Source: CAYVCP01 sp964450565 (GTDB taxonomy: Bacteria > Patescibacteriota > Minisyncoccia > Minisyncoccales > CG1-02-41-26). Taken from it: a stretch of DNA of 25,153 nt. Position 1 is the stretch's first letter; every line of letters begins with the position of its first letter. A program made the translations under genes and the position numbers. This document shows positions 1 to 8,402 of this stretch, piece after piece. The stretch lies in the NCBI GenBank assembly GCA_964450565.1, contig CAYVCP010000005.1, positions 1 to 25,153 of the forward strand, written 5' to 3'. The notes below the pieces were generated by a model, which had not been told where the DNA came from, did no database searches, and saw only the letters and a list, made by a program, of their open reading frames with translations.

Positions 1-2109
1 ATGCCACTTCATCAATTTCTTTTGATATTGCAGAAAGATATCCTTCCCAAGAAGTTTTAGGAGTAGGGGACTTGGTAGTAATTGATGAGATTAACCCAGG
101 ATATGTTAAAAAATCATCAGTAGCATACGAACCATCTATTCTCGGAGTTGTTTCTTATAAGCCAGCTATCGCAATGGAAGGGTCTACTTTATTGCTTGCC
201 CCCAAGGGAGAAGCAACCTCAACCAACCCTTATATCGTTTTAGCTGGAAGAGTTTTGGTGAAAACGACTCAAGACAACGGACCTATTCAGATTGGAGATC
301 CTTTAACTTCTGCTTCATCAAGTGACGGTATGGCTATGAAAGCAACATCTGCTGGTAGGATAATTGGATATGCCCTAGAACCTGCTACTACTAGTTCGGT
401 TGCAGTTCTTACATTTATTAATCCGAGCTGGCAAGGGAATGATTTAAGCGTCCAACTAGCAGAGATAAAAGATGTAATTGATATTACATCTGCTCCAACA
501 GAATATCCTTCTATTTTAGTCGGAGCAAATGGAAATGTGGCTATTGGAATTAGCACAACAACAGGAGATGTAAAATTAGATATAGCTGGGGGCATAAGAT
601 TTGCTGGAAAATTAATTCTTAGTCCAACTTCTACGCAAATAATTTCAGAAACAGTAGATACAATTATAGTAGACGACACTACTCGCATTAAGATAATGAC
701 AACAAGCATAGAAGACATTATGTTAGACTCTTCGCCTACTATTTTAGATGGTAAAGATGGTCAGATTGTAATTATTGAAGTAGCTAGCTCTACGAGTGCT
801 ATAGTTTTACAAGATGAAAGTCAACTTGCTGGAAGTAATTTAAAACTAGGGACTCTTAATCGTAGTTTAAGTAATAAAGATAATTTAGCTTTAATGTTTG
901 ATGGTGAACATTGGGTAGAGTTATGGTTCTCTGGAAATAGTAGTGCTGATTATGCTGAAATGTATAAGATCCAAGAAGACGTTAAAGAAGGAGATGTTGT
1001 CAGTTTCTCAGATGATTACTTGAAGGTTAAAAAAGCAAAGATAGGGGATCAAGATATTGCTGGTGTCGTATCAGCACAACCGGCTTATCTGATTGGAAAA
1101 AATCTAGAAGATGAGATGCAATTGCCAGTAGCTTTAGAAGGAAGAGTTCCTGTTAGGGTTTCTCTTGAGGCAGGAGAAATTAAGAAAGGGGATTTATTAG
1201 TCCCTGCTACAAAAGCGGGCTTTGCTATGAAATATAAGGAAGATTATATTATTGCACAAGCGAGCTCAACTGAAATAGTTCCTGTAATTGGTATAGCTTT
1301 AGAAGATTTTTCTGGAATTTCTAATGAACCAGAATTCTTGCAAAACAACTATCAAACTTTAGAAATTACATTTAAACAAAATATTGATAAAAGCACTATT
1401 AATAAGTTTTTAGCAAAGTATAGAGCTAAAATAAATAGCTTTTCTGATAACAATTTTGTCGGTATTGAGCTTAGGGGTGGTTACAAGGAAGAATGTGCGA
1501 AAGAGGAAATTATTGATAATATTAAATTGATTTCCGAAAGAACAGAAACAGTCAGTAATCCTGAGTATAAGAAAGAATTATCAGAAAGTATTATGGTTAT
1601 GATGAAGTCTGGATACTTAGATATTCAACAAACTATAAAGGATACAGAACTTACAGTTATAGAGGGAGAACAAGGAGGAATTGTAAATTATGACACTTTA
1701 AAAGTGGGTAAGTTAGAGGTTGATGAAATTCAAGTAGGTTCTCAAGATAAACCAACTGGTATTACTATTTTTGATGCAGAAACTGGAAAACCTTTTTGTA
1801 TTACCATTAAGAGTGGAGAAATGAAGCATATCCCAGGAGAGTGTGTGTCTTATAAAACAAACCAAGAAGAACCAGAGGCAACAACAACACCAGAAGTAAT
1901 ACCNNNNNNNNNNNNNNNNNNNNNNNNNNNNNNNNNNNNNNNNNNNNNNNNNNNNNNNNNNNNNNNNNNNNNNNNNNNNNNNNNNNNNNNNNNNNNNNNN
2001 NNNTCCTCAAGAAGAACCAGAGGCAACAACAACACCAGAAGTAATACCTCCTCAAGAAGAACCAGAGGCAACAACAACACCAGAAGTAATACCTCCTCAA
2101 GAAAATTAG
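1..2109 (+). CDS. Large surface/secreted repeat protein with Peptidase_G2-like modules, 5'-truncated by the window
   Basis: The frame is open from base 3, so the gene starts upstream of the window and no start codon is assigned. Two related modules are visible, at about residues 15-150 and 314-443 of the visible part. The second contains the ADYAE..., GDVVSF, GVVSAQPAY, ALEGRVPVRV and GDLLVPA steps typical of Peptidase_G2/tail-fibre-type C-terminal domains found in many CPR surface proteins. Near the C-terminus a short segment with GITIFDAETGKPFC and a final Cys precedes a Pro/Thr/Glu tail of 15-residue repeats. Function is inferred to be cell-surface attachment or structure; no enzyme activity is claimed. 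The N gap at 1904-2003 has the wrong length modulo 3: read across it the frame runs on to a TGA at 2115-2117, but the repeat frame ends at TAG 2107-2109, which I take as the real stop. Family assignment is moderate; surface location is inferred. Confidence 0.6.
1863..2103 (+). repeat. 45-bp in-frame tandem repeat (15-aa PPQEEPEATTTPEVI unit)
   Basis: Two complete, identical 45-base units lie at 2005-2049 and 2050-2094, with a partial unit after them (2095-2103). A 41-base copy (1863-1903) precedes the N gap. Joining base 1903 directly to 2004 gives a perfect continuous array, so the gap lies inside it and its true length should be a multiple of 45. The encoded tail is rich in Pro, Thr and Glu and probably forms a flexible, extended stalk. 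Changes in copy number would alter its length without breaking the frame. Confidence 0.9.
1904..2003. other. Assembly gap (100 N) inside the tandem repeat
   Basis: Exactly 100 N, a scaffolding placeholder. Flanking sequence on both sides is the same 45-bp repeat in compatible phase, so the gap is explained by repeat copies that could not be assembled. It is not evidence of a frameshift. Confidence 0.95.
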
Positions 2110-2228
2110 CAAAATGATATTTAAAGGCCTTACATATATATAGCAATTTGAAGCATGACACATAGGGCTTGCCTTGTTACGTTATTTCAGTTAAAATTAA
2201 AAAAGTCATAGTTAATTTATATACTTAT

Positions 2229-4598
2229 ATGTTCAATAAAATAATCAAGTGGTGTATTTATTTAATGGTATTTTTGGTTCCTTTGTTTTGGCTTCCTATT
2301 ACCCTAGAGTCCTTTGAATTCAATAAAGGTTATTTAATGTTTTTTCTTGTTTCTATTGGGGTTTTAGTATGGTTAGGGCGTATGATTTTCAGAGAGAAGC
2401 AAGTTAAGATTAAAACCTCGTTATTGGATCCTTTTATCCTTTTGTTTCTATTGATTATGATACTTTCTTCTTTATTATCTGTTGATAGAATTTCAAGTAT
2501 TTTAGGTTTTTACGGAAGATTTTGGCCTTCTTTAGTTGGGACGTTGAGTTTAGGAGGGTTTTATTTTCTTGTAACCAATAATGTTAAAACGCAACAAAAA
2601 GAAGGAGAAACTAATGCTACCTTGGTAGGTATTATTAAATCATTTTTATTCAGCTCTTTTCTAGTTATTTTCTTTTCTTATTTTTCTATTTTTGGTTTGT
2701 TATCAAAATTAAGTGAGAAATGGAATTTACCACGAGCAATGAGCTTAACCACTTTTAATCTTTCGGGCGGTTCTTTGGAAGGATTAAGTCTCTTTTGTGT
2801 CTTTATCTGTGTATTAACAATTCTTCTCTTGGCTTTAAGGGGCAAAGGAGGAGTACTTACAGAAAAACATAATGCTGTGCCTTTTTATATACTTTTATTC
2901 TTGAGTTTGGGCGTTATTATGATTGTAGGTTTTCAGGTGGCATGGATTACCTTGGTAATTAGTTTGGTTTTATTCCTTCTTTTCTCTTTTTGGAAAAGAG
3001 TTTTTAAAGAGAATGTAAATAAATTAAGTTTATCTATATTCTTTATTCTCATTGGGCTAATTTTCATTTTCTTTAATCCGATAAGAAACTTACTACCACA
3101 AGATACAGCTATCAATAACTTACCTGCTGAAATTCTTTTAACTCAAAAGGCAAGTTGGAGTTTGGCTTGGCAAGGATTGGGAGATCATCCTATAGTTGGG
3201 GCAGGGCCTTCTAATTTTGTTTATACATTTGCTAAGTTTAAACCAGCAGGGTTTTTACAAAGTCCTTTTTGGCAATTAAGGTTTGATAGATCTGGAAGTT
3301 ATTTGGCAGAACTTTTATCTGATACTGGTATCTTAGGAATGCTGAGTTATCTTTTAATGATTGGAATGTTTTTACTGGTCTCTTATTTCTTTATATCTAG
3401 TTTTAAAAAAGAATCCATGATAGCAAAGGAGGATCCTTTGATATCTAAAGAAGAAAAAAAGATTTTAGTCTTACCATTCTTGCTTAGTTTTATCAGTTTA
3501 GTTGTTATTCAATTATTTTATTACCAAACAACTATTTTAGCTTTAAGTTTTTGGCTCATTATGGCTCTGGGTGTTGTATCCTGGGGTGGTGGTAGCAGGA
3601 AAGAAAGAGTGTTTTCTTTTAAGGATTTTCCTGAGTTAGGTCTTTTATTTAGTATTGTTTTTTGGGTTTGTTTAATTGGGATTATGTTCGCTTATTTCAC
3701 AATGGGTAAATATTACGTAGCTGATGCGATGTATAAAAAGTATTTAATTAGTCCATCAGACAATTTGTCTCAGCTGAAGAAAGCGTCACAATTAGCTCCA
3801 AAAAGAACAACCTATCATCTTGTTTTAGCAAATGATTATATGGACAGAGCACAAGAAGAGCTTGCAAAAGAAGGGCCAGATCCTCAGGTTATTGCTGATT
3901 TTGTAGCTTCTTCTGTTGATGAAGTAAAGATTTCTTTAGCACAAAGTCCTAATCGGGTTGTGTCTCATGAAATGGCAGGTATTGTTTACAGGGGAATTAG
4001 GGGAATGGCTCAGGGAGCAGAAGAGTGGGCTATTAAAAGTTTTGAAAAAGCTTTAGAATTTGAGCCAAGTAATGCTGTTATTCTAACTGAACTTGGTAAA
4101 TTATATCTAAAAACAGACGTAGAAAAAGCAAGAGAGAATTTCTTAAAAGCAGTTGAAGCAAGAACTTCTTATTTCGATGCTCAAATGCAATTAGTGTTAT
4201 TGGACGAGCAAGAGGGAAATATAGAAGCATCAAAAGATAGATTAGAAGAGCTTGTTGAAATTAGTCCTTTTTCTACTGAAGCTAGGTTTCAATTAGGTAG
4301 AATTTATTATAATAATAGTGATTATGATAATGCTAAACAGCAATTTGAAGCTGTGCTTACATTATTTCCGAACCATTCTAACTCTCTTTATTCTTTAGCG
4401 TTGGTTTATGAAAAGAAGGGAATGAAAGAGGAAGCTTTAATAGCTTTAAGAAAGGTTTTAGAATTAAATCCAGGAGTTGAAAGTGTTCAAGAAAAAATTG
4501 CAGATATTGAAGCTGGTAATCTTAACATAGAAGAGCTTGTTGTAGAAGAAGTAGAAGAGCTAGATTTAGGTCCTGTTCCAGGGGATTCTCAAGAATAA
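2229..4598 (+). CDS. O-antigen ligase/polymerase-like membrane protein with C-terminal TPR domain
   Basis: A 789-residue protein. The N-terminal half has about ten or more hydrophobic segments. Between them is a loop with GLGDHPIVGAGPSNF, followed by a charged stretch and further membrane segments, the layout of the Wzy/WaaL (O-antigen ligase, PF04932) superfamily, which joins or polymerises lipid-linked glycans at the outer face of the membrane. From about residue 590 to 780 there are four to five tetratricopeptide repeats (for example AIKSFEKALEFEPSNA and AKQQFEAVLTLFPNHSNSL), probably for protein contacts. I chose ATG 2229 over an in-frame TTG at 2169 because it sits just before the first membrane segment (FNKIIKW...). 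No Shine-Dalgarno is visible; a TATATA box lies 5 bases upstream. It is followed 2 bases later by ftsZ. The fusion is common in CPR genomes; the glycan substrate cannot be told. Confidence 0.8.
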   Translation: MFNKIIKWCIYLMVFLVPLFWLPITLESFEFNKGYLMFFLVSIGVLVWLGRMIFREKQVKIKTSLLDPFILLFLLIMILSSLLSVDRISSILGFYGRFWPSLVGTLSLGGFYFLVTNNVKTQQKEGETNATLVGIIKSFLFSSFLVIFFSYFSIFGLLSKLSEKWNLPRAMSLTTFNLSGGSLEGLSLFCVFICVLTILLLALRGKGGVLTEKHNAVPFYILLFLSLGVIMIVGFQVAWITLVISLVLFLLFSFWKRVFKENVNKLSLSIFFILIGLIFIFFNPIRNLLPQDTAINNLPAEILLTQKASWSLAWQGLGDHPIVGAGPSNFVYTFAKFKPAGFLQSPFWQLRFDRSGSYLAELLSDTGILGMLSYLLMIGMFLLVSYFFISSFKKESMIAKEDPLISKEEKKILVLPFLLSFISLVVIQLFYYQTTILALSFWLIMALGVVSWGGGSRKERVFSFKDFPELGLLFSIVFWVCLIGIMFAYFTMGKYYVADAMYKKYLISPSDNLSQLKKASQLAPKRTTYHLVLANDYMDRAQEELAKEGPDPQVIADFVASSVDEVKISLAQSPNRVVSHEMAGIVYRGIRGMAQGAEEWAIKSFEKALEFEPSNAVILTELGKLYLKTDVEKARENFLKAVEARTSYFDAQMQLVLLDEQEGNIEASKDRLEELVEISPFSTEARFQLGRIYYNNSDYDNAKQQFEAVLTLFPNHSNSLYSLALVYEKKGMKEEALIALRKVLELNPGVESVQEKIADIEAGNLNIEELVVEEVEELDLGPVPGDSQE

Positions 4599-4600
4599 AA

Positions 4601-5779
4601 ATGCAAAAAGAGGTTAAACAAAAGAAAGAAAACGTGCTACCCTCATTAAAATCAAGAAAGATTAAGATTAAGGTAATCGGTCTAGGAGGGGGAGGGGCTT
4701 CGATTATTTCCGAAATGGCTCATAACCTAACAAATGTTAATTTTCTTGTAGCAGACACTGACCAAAAAACAATTAAAAAAGTAAAAAGGGGTTTAAAAGT
4801 AATGATATTCGGAGATAAGGTAGCTCATTCTATGGGAACAGGAATGGATACTGACCTAGCATTTAAGGCAGCTATCTCTGAAAAAGATAAAATTCAAAAA
4901 GTTTTTCAAGACCAAGACTTAAGTATCTTGGTTGGTTCTTTGGGTGGAGGAGTAGCTTCAGGAGCAGGTCCTGTTTTCGCTGAAGTAGCAAAAAATGCAA
5001 GAAATATTTCTCTTGGAATTTTTACTCTTCCTTTTGAGTTTGAAGGAGAAAAAAAGATGAAAATTGCTAAAAGAGCTATATCTCAATTGCAAGAGAATTT
5101 ATCTGGTATTATTGTGGTGCCTAACGAAAAGATTCTACACCTTACTGACAAGAAAATGCCTATGCAAAAAGCTCTTTCTTTTTTAGATACTATTTTTTCT
5201 GATTGGTTAAGCGATTTAATTTCTGTTATTCTAAAACCGAGTTTAATTAATATTGATTTTGCCGATCTTAAAACAATATTAAAAGATAGAAAGCATCAAC
5301 TATTTTTTTCTCAAGTTGAAGCACAGGGATTAAATAGAGCGGAAGAGGTTGTGAAGAAGATTTTTCAGAATCCTATTTTTGACACAGCTCCAAAAGGAGT
5401 AAACAGAATCTTGTTTAATATTACGGGTGGCAAAGATTTAAAGTTAAAAGAGGTGGAATTGATTTCAAAAGCAATAGCTGGACTAAATCAAAGAGCTAAA
5501 ATAGTTTTTGGAATTTCTGAAAATCCTAAGTATAAAGGAAAGATTAAGATTATATTACTTGCTGTCAGTGATTTTGAAAAGAAAGAAAAACAGAAAGAAA
5601 AGAAAATTGTTATAGTAAAAAAGAAGTGTAATGGAAAGAAAAAAGAAAATAAAAAGATAGAGAAAAAGAGGAGGTCTGCTATTGAAGTGAAAAAGGCAGA
5701 AGAAAAAGAGACCGAAAGAGAATGGGAGACTGAATCAAAATGGGATGTTCCTGCTTTTTTAAGAAATAAAAAAGAATAA
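4601..5779 (+). CDS. ftsZ: FtsZ-family cell division GTPase with altered tubulin signature
   Basis: A 392-residue protein aligning with FtsZ along the whole GTPase core. The T1 loop GLGGGG is at 27-32, the T7 synergy loop NIDFAD (D219, D222) is intact at 217-222, and segments such as LPFEFEGEKKM and VPNEKILH match FtsZ. The T4 tubulin signature, normally GGGTG[ST]G, reads GGGVASG at 115-121, so the Thr and following Gly that contact GTP phosphates are replaced. A Lys/Glu-rich linker (about 326-379) leads to a C-terminal peptide WDVPAFLRNKK that matches the FtsZ tail (consensus D-I-P-x-F-L-R) bound by FtsA and other partners. The core plus tail suggest a real divisome protein, possibly a second FtsZ paralogue with altered GTP handling. 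It sits between the O-antigen-ligase-like gene (2 bases) and galU (1 base). Confidence 0.85.
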   Translation: MQKEVKQKKENVLPSLKSRKIKIKVIGLGGGGASIISEMAHNLTNVNFLVADTDQKTIKKVKRGLKVMIFGDKVAHSMGTGMDTDLAFKAAISEKDKIQKVFQDQDLSILVGSLGGGVASGAGPVFAEVAKNARNISLGIFTLPFEFEGEKKMKIAKRAISQLQENLSGIIVVPNEKILHLTDKKMPMQKALSFLDTIFSDWLSDLISVILKPSLINIDFADLKTILKDRKHQLFFSQVEAQGLNRAEEVVKKIFQNPIFDTAPKGVNRILFNITGGKDLKLKEVELISKAIAGLNQRAKIVFGISENPKYKGKIKIILLAVSDFEKKEKQKEKKIVIVKKKCNGKKKENKKIEKKRRSAIEVKKAEEKETEREWETESKWDVPAFLRNKKE

Positions 5780-5780
5780 T

Positions 5781-6662
5781 ATGGAAATAAAAAAAGCAAT
5801 TATACCTGCTGCTGGTTTAGGAACAAGGTTTTTGCCTTTGACTAAAAATCAGCCCAAAGAAATGCTTCCCTTGGTCGATTCTCCTTTAATATCTTATGTT
5901 GTTAAAGAAGCAAAAGAATCTGGGATAGATCAAATTAATTTAATCCTATCAGACGAAAAGAAAGTCATTATGGATTATTTTAAAAAGAAATCAAAGTGCG
6001 AGAATTTTTTAAAGAAAAGAAACCAAAAAGATCGTTTAGATATTATTCAAAGAGAGCAAGATTATTTTTCTAAAATTACTTTTTCACAAAGTATACAATC
6101 AATCCCAAAAGGAGATGGAGACGCTGTCTTGAGAGCTAAAAAGAATATTGGGAAAAGTCCTTTTGCTGTGTTGTTCCCTGACGATATTTTCTTTGGAAAA
6201 CAGCCTGCTTTAAAAGAACTTATAAAAGTATTTTCTACATCACAAAAACCTGTAATTGGTTTGAAAAGAGTTACCAAGGATAAGCTATCTTCTTATGGGG
6301 TTGCTAAAGTAGAAAAAATAGCTCATAAGATTTATAAAATAAAAGGAATTGTTGAAAAACCAGAAAAAGGCAAAGAGCCTTCTGATTTGGCTTTTTGTGG
6401 AAGATATGTCTTTACGGTTGAGATTTTTAATTATTTATCTAAAACAAAACCGAACAAAAAAGGAGAAGTCATAATAGCTGAAGCTTTGAATCAAATGCTT
6501 AAAGACGGTAAAACAATTTATGGTGTTGAGATAGAAGAAAAATGGTTAGAGTGTGGTAAAACAATTGATTGGATAAAATCAAATTTGTTTCTAACGGCTC
6601 AACATCCAGAATATGGCCCTATAATAAAAGAGTATTTAAAAACATTCAAAAGAAAAACATGA
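5781..6662 (+). CDS. galU: UTP-glucose-1-phosphate uridylyltransferase
   Basis: Makes UDP-glucose from UTP and glucose-1-phosphate in the cytoplasm, a precursor for surface glycans. The 293-residue protein starts with the nucleotidyltransferase signature AAGLGTRFLPLTK followed by PKEMLPLVD. Further on are VLFPDDIFF (the metal-binding Asp region), GIVEKPEKG, LAFCGRYVF and KWLECGKTIDW, all in the order seen in GalU. Length is close to the bacterial norm (about 290-300). It follows the FtsZ gene by one base and overlaps nnrD in an ATGA arrangement, so translation is probably coupled. Its place after an O-antigen-ligase-like gene fits a role in envelope polysaccharide synthesis. Confidence 0.93.
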   Translation: MEIKKAIIPAAGLGTRFLPLTKNQPKEMLPLVDSPLISYVVKEAKESGIDQINLILSDEKKVIMDYFKKKSKCENFLKKRNQKDRLDIIQREQDYFSKITFSQSIQSIPKGDGDAVLRAKKNIGKSPFAVLFPDDIFFGKQPALKELIKVFSTSQKPVIGLKRVTKDKLSSYGVAKVEKIAHKIYKIKGIVEKPEKGKEPSDLAFCGRYVFTVEIFNYLSKTKPNKKGEVIIAEALNQMLKDGKTIYGVEIEEKWLECGKTIDWIKSNLFLTAQHPEYGPIIKEYLKTFKRKT

Positions 6663-7528
6663 AAAAAGTTACAAAAGATTGTTTAAGAGAAGTTTTTCAA
6701 AAGAGGAATTCTTTCTCTTCTAAATATGATAATGGATTTTTATTGATTCTAGGTGGTGGGGAATATTACACGGGAGCCCCTGCTATTTCTGGTCTTGCTG
6801 CTTTGAGAAGTGGTGTTGATATGGTTAGAATTATGGCTCCCAAGAGAGCATCTGATATTATTGCTTCTTTTTCTCCTAACCTAGCTACTTTTTCTTTAAA
6901 AGGAGATCTATTAGAAGAAGAGGATCTTGTTGATATGCTTTCTTTAACAAAAGCAGCAGAAAACGTTGCTAAAGATAAGGTTGCTGTGTTAGTTGGTGGT
7001 GGCTTGGGAAGATCACTAACTACCCAAAAAACGGTTGCAGATTATTTAACCCAAATAAAAGTAAAAAAGATTATTGATGCTGATGGCATTTATGCAATAG
7101 CTGATAACCCTTTGTTAGCAAAAGGATGTTTAGTCACTCCTCGTATTCATGAGTTTTTTGTGTTAACTAAAAAAGATATTCAGAATTTATCTTTTGAAGA
7201 GAAATCAGTAATTATTCAAGAAGAAGCCTTGAGATTGGGTTGTGTAATGCTTTTAACAGGAGAAAAAGATATTATTTCAGATGGTAAGGAAACATTTTTT
7301 AATGAGACGGGTAGTCCGTGCATGACAGTGGCGGGAACAGGGGATACTTTATCTGGAATTGCTGGTAGTCTTATCTCTCAAGGTATTGATTTATTTTCTG
7401 CAGCCAAAGCATCTGCTTTTTTAAATGGCATGGCAGGAGAGAGGTCTGCTAAGAAATTTGGCGTTGGTATGCTTAGCACTGATTTAATTGAAGAAATTCC
7501 TTTGCTTATTAAAGAATATGGTGTTTGA
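6659..7528 (+). CDS. nnrD: ADP-dependent (S)-NAD(P)H-hydrate dehydratase
   Basis: Repairs hydrated NAD(P)H (NADHX) using ADP; ribokinase-like fold, YjeF C-terminal family. The 289-residue protein shows LGGGEYYTGAPAISGLAAL near the N-terminus, DADGIYAI in the middle, and the catalytic signature TVAGTGDTLSGI near the C-terminus with its conserved Asp. The N-terminal epimerase half (NnrE), fused in many bacteria, is absent. The start ATG 6659 overlaps the galU stop (ATGA); a longer in-frame start at 6569 would lie within galU and adds a non-homologous extension, so I rejected it. It overlaps the next gene by 11 bases. Confidence 0.9.
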   Translation: MKKVTKDCLREVFQKRNSFSSKYDNGFLLILGGGEYYTGAPAISGLAALRSGVDMVRIMAPKRASDIIASFSPNLATFSLKGDLLEEEDLVDMLSLTKAAENVAKDKVAVLVGGGLGRSLTTQKTVADYLTQIKVKKIIDADGIYAIADNPLLAKGCLVTPRIHEFFVLTKKDIQNLSFEEKSVIIQEEALRLGCVMLLTGEKDIISDGKETFFNETGSPCMTVAGTGDTLSGIAGSLISQGIDLFSAAKASAFLNGMAGERSAKKFGVGMLSTDLIEEIPLLIKEYGV

Positions 7529-8402
7529 TTTAATTATAATTGGATCTGGTCCTGCTGGAATTACAGCAGGTATTTATGCTGCTAGAAAAAAAATGAAAAC
7601 CTTGCTTATAGCAAAGGATTTTTTAGGTCAGGTAGGAAAAACATTTGAAATAGATAATTGGCCAGGAAGCCCTAATATAAAAGGAGCAGAGCTTATTGGG
7701 TCATTTGAAAAACACTTACGTAAATTTGAAGTTACGATAGAAGAAAAAGAAGTTTTTAAAATAGAGAAAAAAGATGATTATTTTTTTATTAACGAAGACG
7801 AGTTTGCTTCACAAACAATGATTGTTGCAACGGGAGCTACTCCTAGGCGTTTAAAAGTAGCAGGAGAAACAGAATTTTTAGGAAAAGGCGTATCGTATTG
7901 TTCAATATGTGACGCTCCATTTTTTAAAGATAAAAAGGTAGCTATTGTTGGGGGAGGAAATTGTGGTTTTGAAGCAGCCCTTGATTTAAAGATATATGCT
8001 AAAGAAGTTTACATAATTGAAAAGACAAATAGGATTATAGCAGATAAGATATTACAAGATAAAGCTAATCAAAAAGGGATTAAAGTTTTGCTTAATGAAG
8101 AGATTAGAGAAATAAAAGGGGATGCGATGGTTGAGAGTATTGATCTTTTACAGTTTGAGATGGATATTGATGGTGTTTTTGTTGAAATAGGCCATATCCC
8201 TGCTTCTTATCTCTTAAAAGACTTGGTTGAATTGAACAAGAAAGATGAAATTATAGTAGATCCAGAAACACTTGCAACAAACGTAAAAGGATTATTTGCT
8301 CCTGGTGATGTAAATAATCTAAAGTATAAGCAAATTATCACAGCAGCTTCAGAAGGAGCTAGGTCGGCATTAAGTGCTTTTGAATATTTAAAAAATGTCT
8401 AA
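7518..8402 (+). CDS. trxB: Thioredoxin reductase-like FAD-dependent disulfide reductase
   Basis: A 294-residue flavoprotein of the low-molecular-weight thioredoxin reductase family. Seen in order: FAD-binding GSGPAG at 9-14, ATGATPR near 104-110, redox pair CSIC (C128, C131), second dinucleotide site GGGNCGFEA at 145-153, and the FAD motif GLFAPGDV near the C-terminus. It should pass electrons to thioredoxin- or glutaredoxin-like partners, such as the two encoded just after eno. The HRRxxxR motif that binds the NADPH 2'-phosphate in classical TrxB is replaced by IEKTNRI at 167-173, so NADPH may not be the donor. ATG 7518 puts the FAD motif at its normal distance from the N-terminus; an upstream in-frame start at 7488 is less likely. 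The start overlaps nnrD and the end overlaps eno by 8 bases. Confidence 0.87.
   Translation: MVFDLIIIGSGPAGITAGIYAARKKMKTLLIAKDFLGQVGKTFEIDNWPGSPNIKGAELIGSFEKHLRKFEVTIEEKEVFKIEKKDDYFFINEDEFASQTMIVATGATPRRLKVAGETEFLGKGVSYCSICDAPFFKDKKVAIVGGGNCGFEAALDLKIYAKEVYIIEKTNRIIADKILQDKANQKGIKVLLNEEIREIKGDAMVESIDLLQFEMDIDGVFVEIGHIPASYLLKDLVELNKKDEIIVDPETLATNVKGLFAPGDVNNLKYKQIITAASEGARSALSAFEYLKNV

Noticed and set aside
1807..2163. Minus-strand Leu/Val/Cys-rich ORFs across the tandem repeat
   Set aside because: They are the antisense of the Pro/Thr/Glu repeat and bridge the N gap; no start signal.
2169..2228. Longer TTG start for the O-antigen-ligase-like gene
   Set aside because: ATG 2229 starts just before the first membrane helix and has no homology loss; the TTG extension has no ribosome binding site.
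5488..5799. Minus-strand Phe/Ser-rich ORF opposite the FtsZ tail
   Set aside because: It is the complement of the Lys/Glu-rich low-complexity linker of ftsZ; composition explains it fully.
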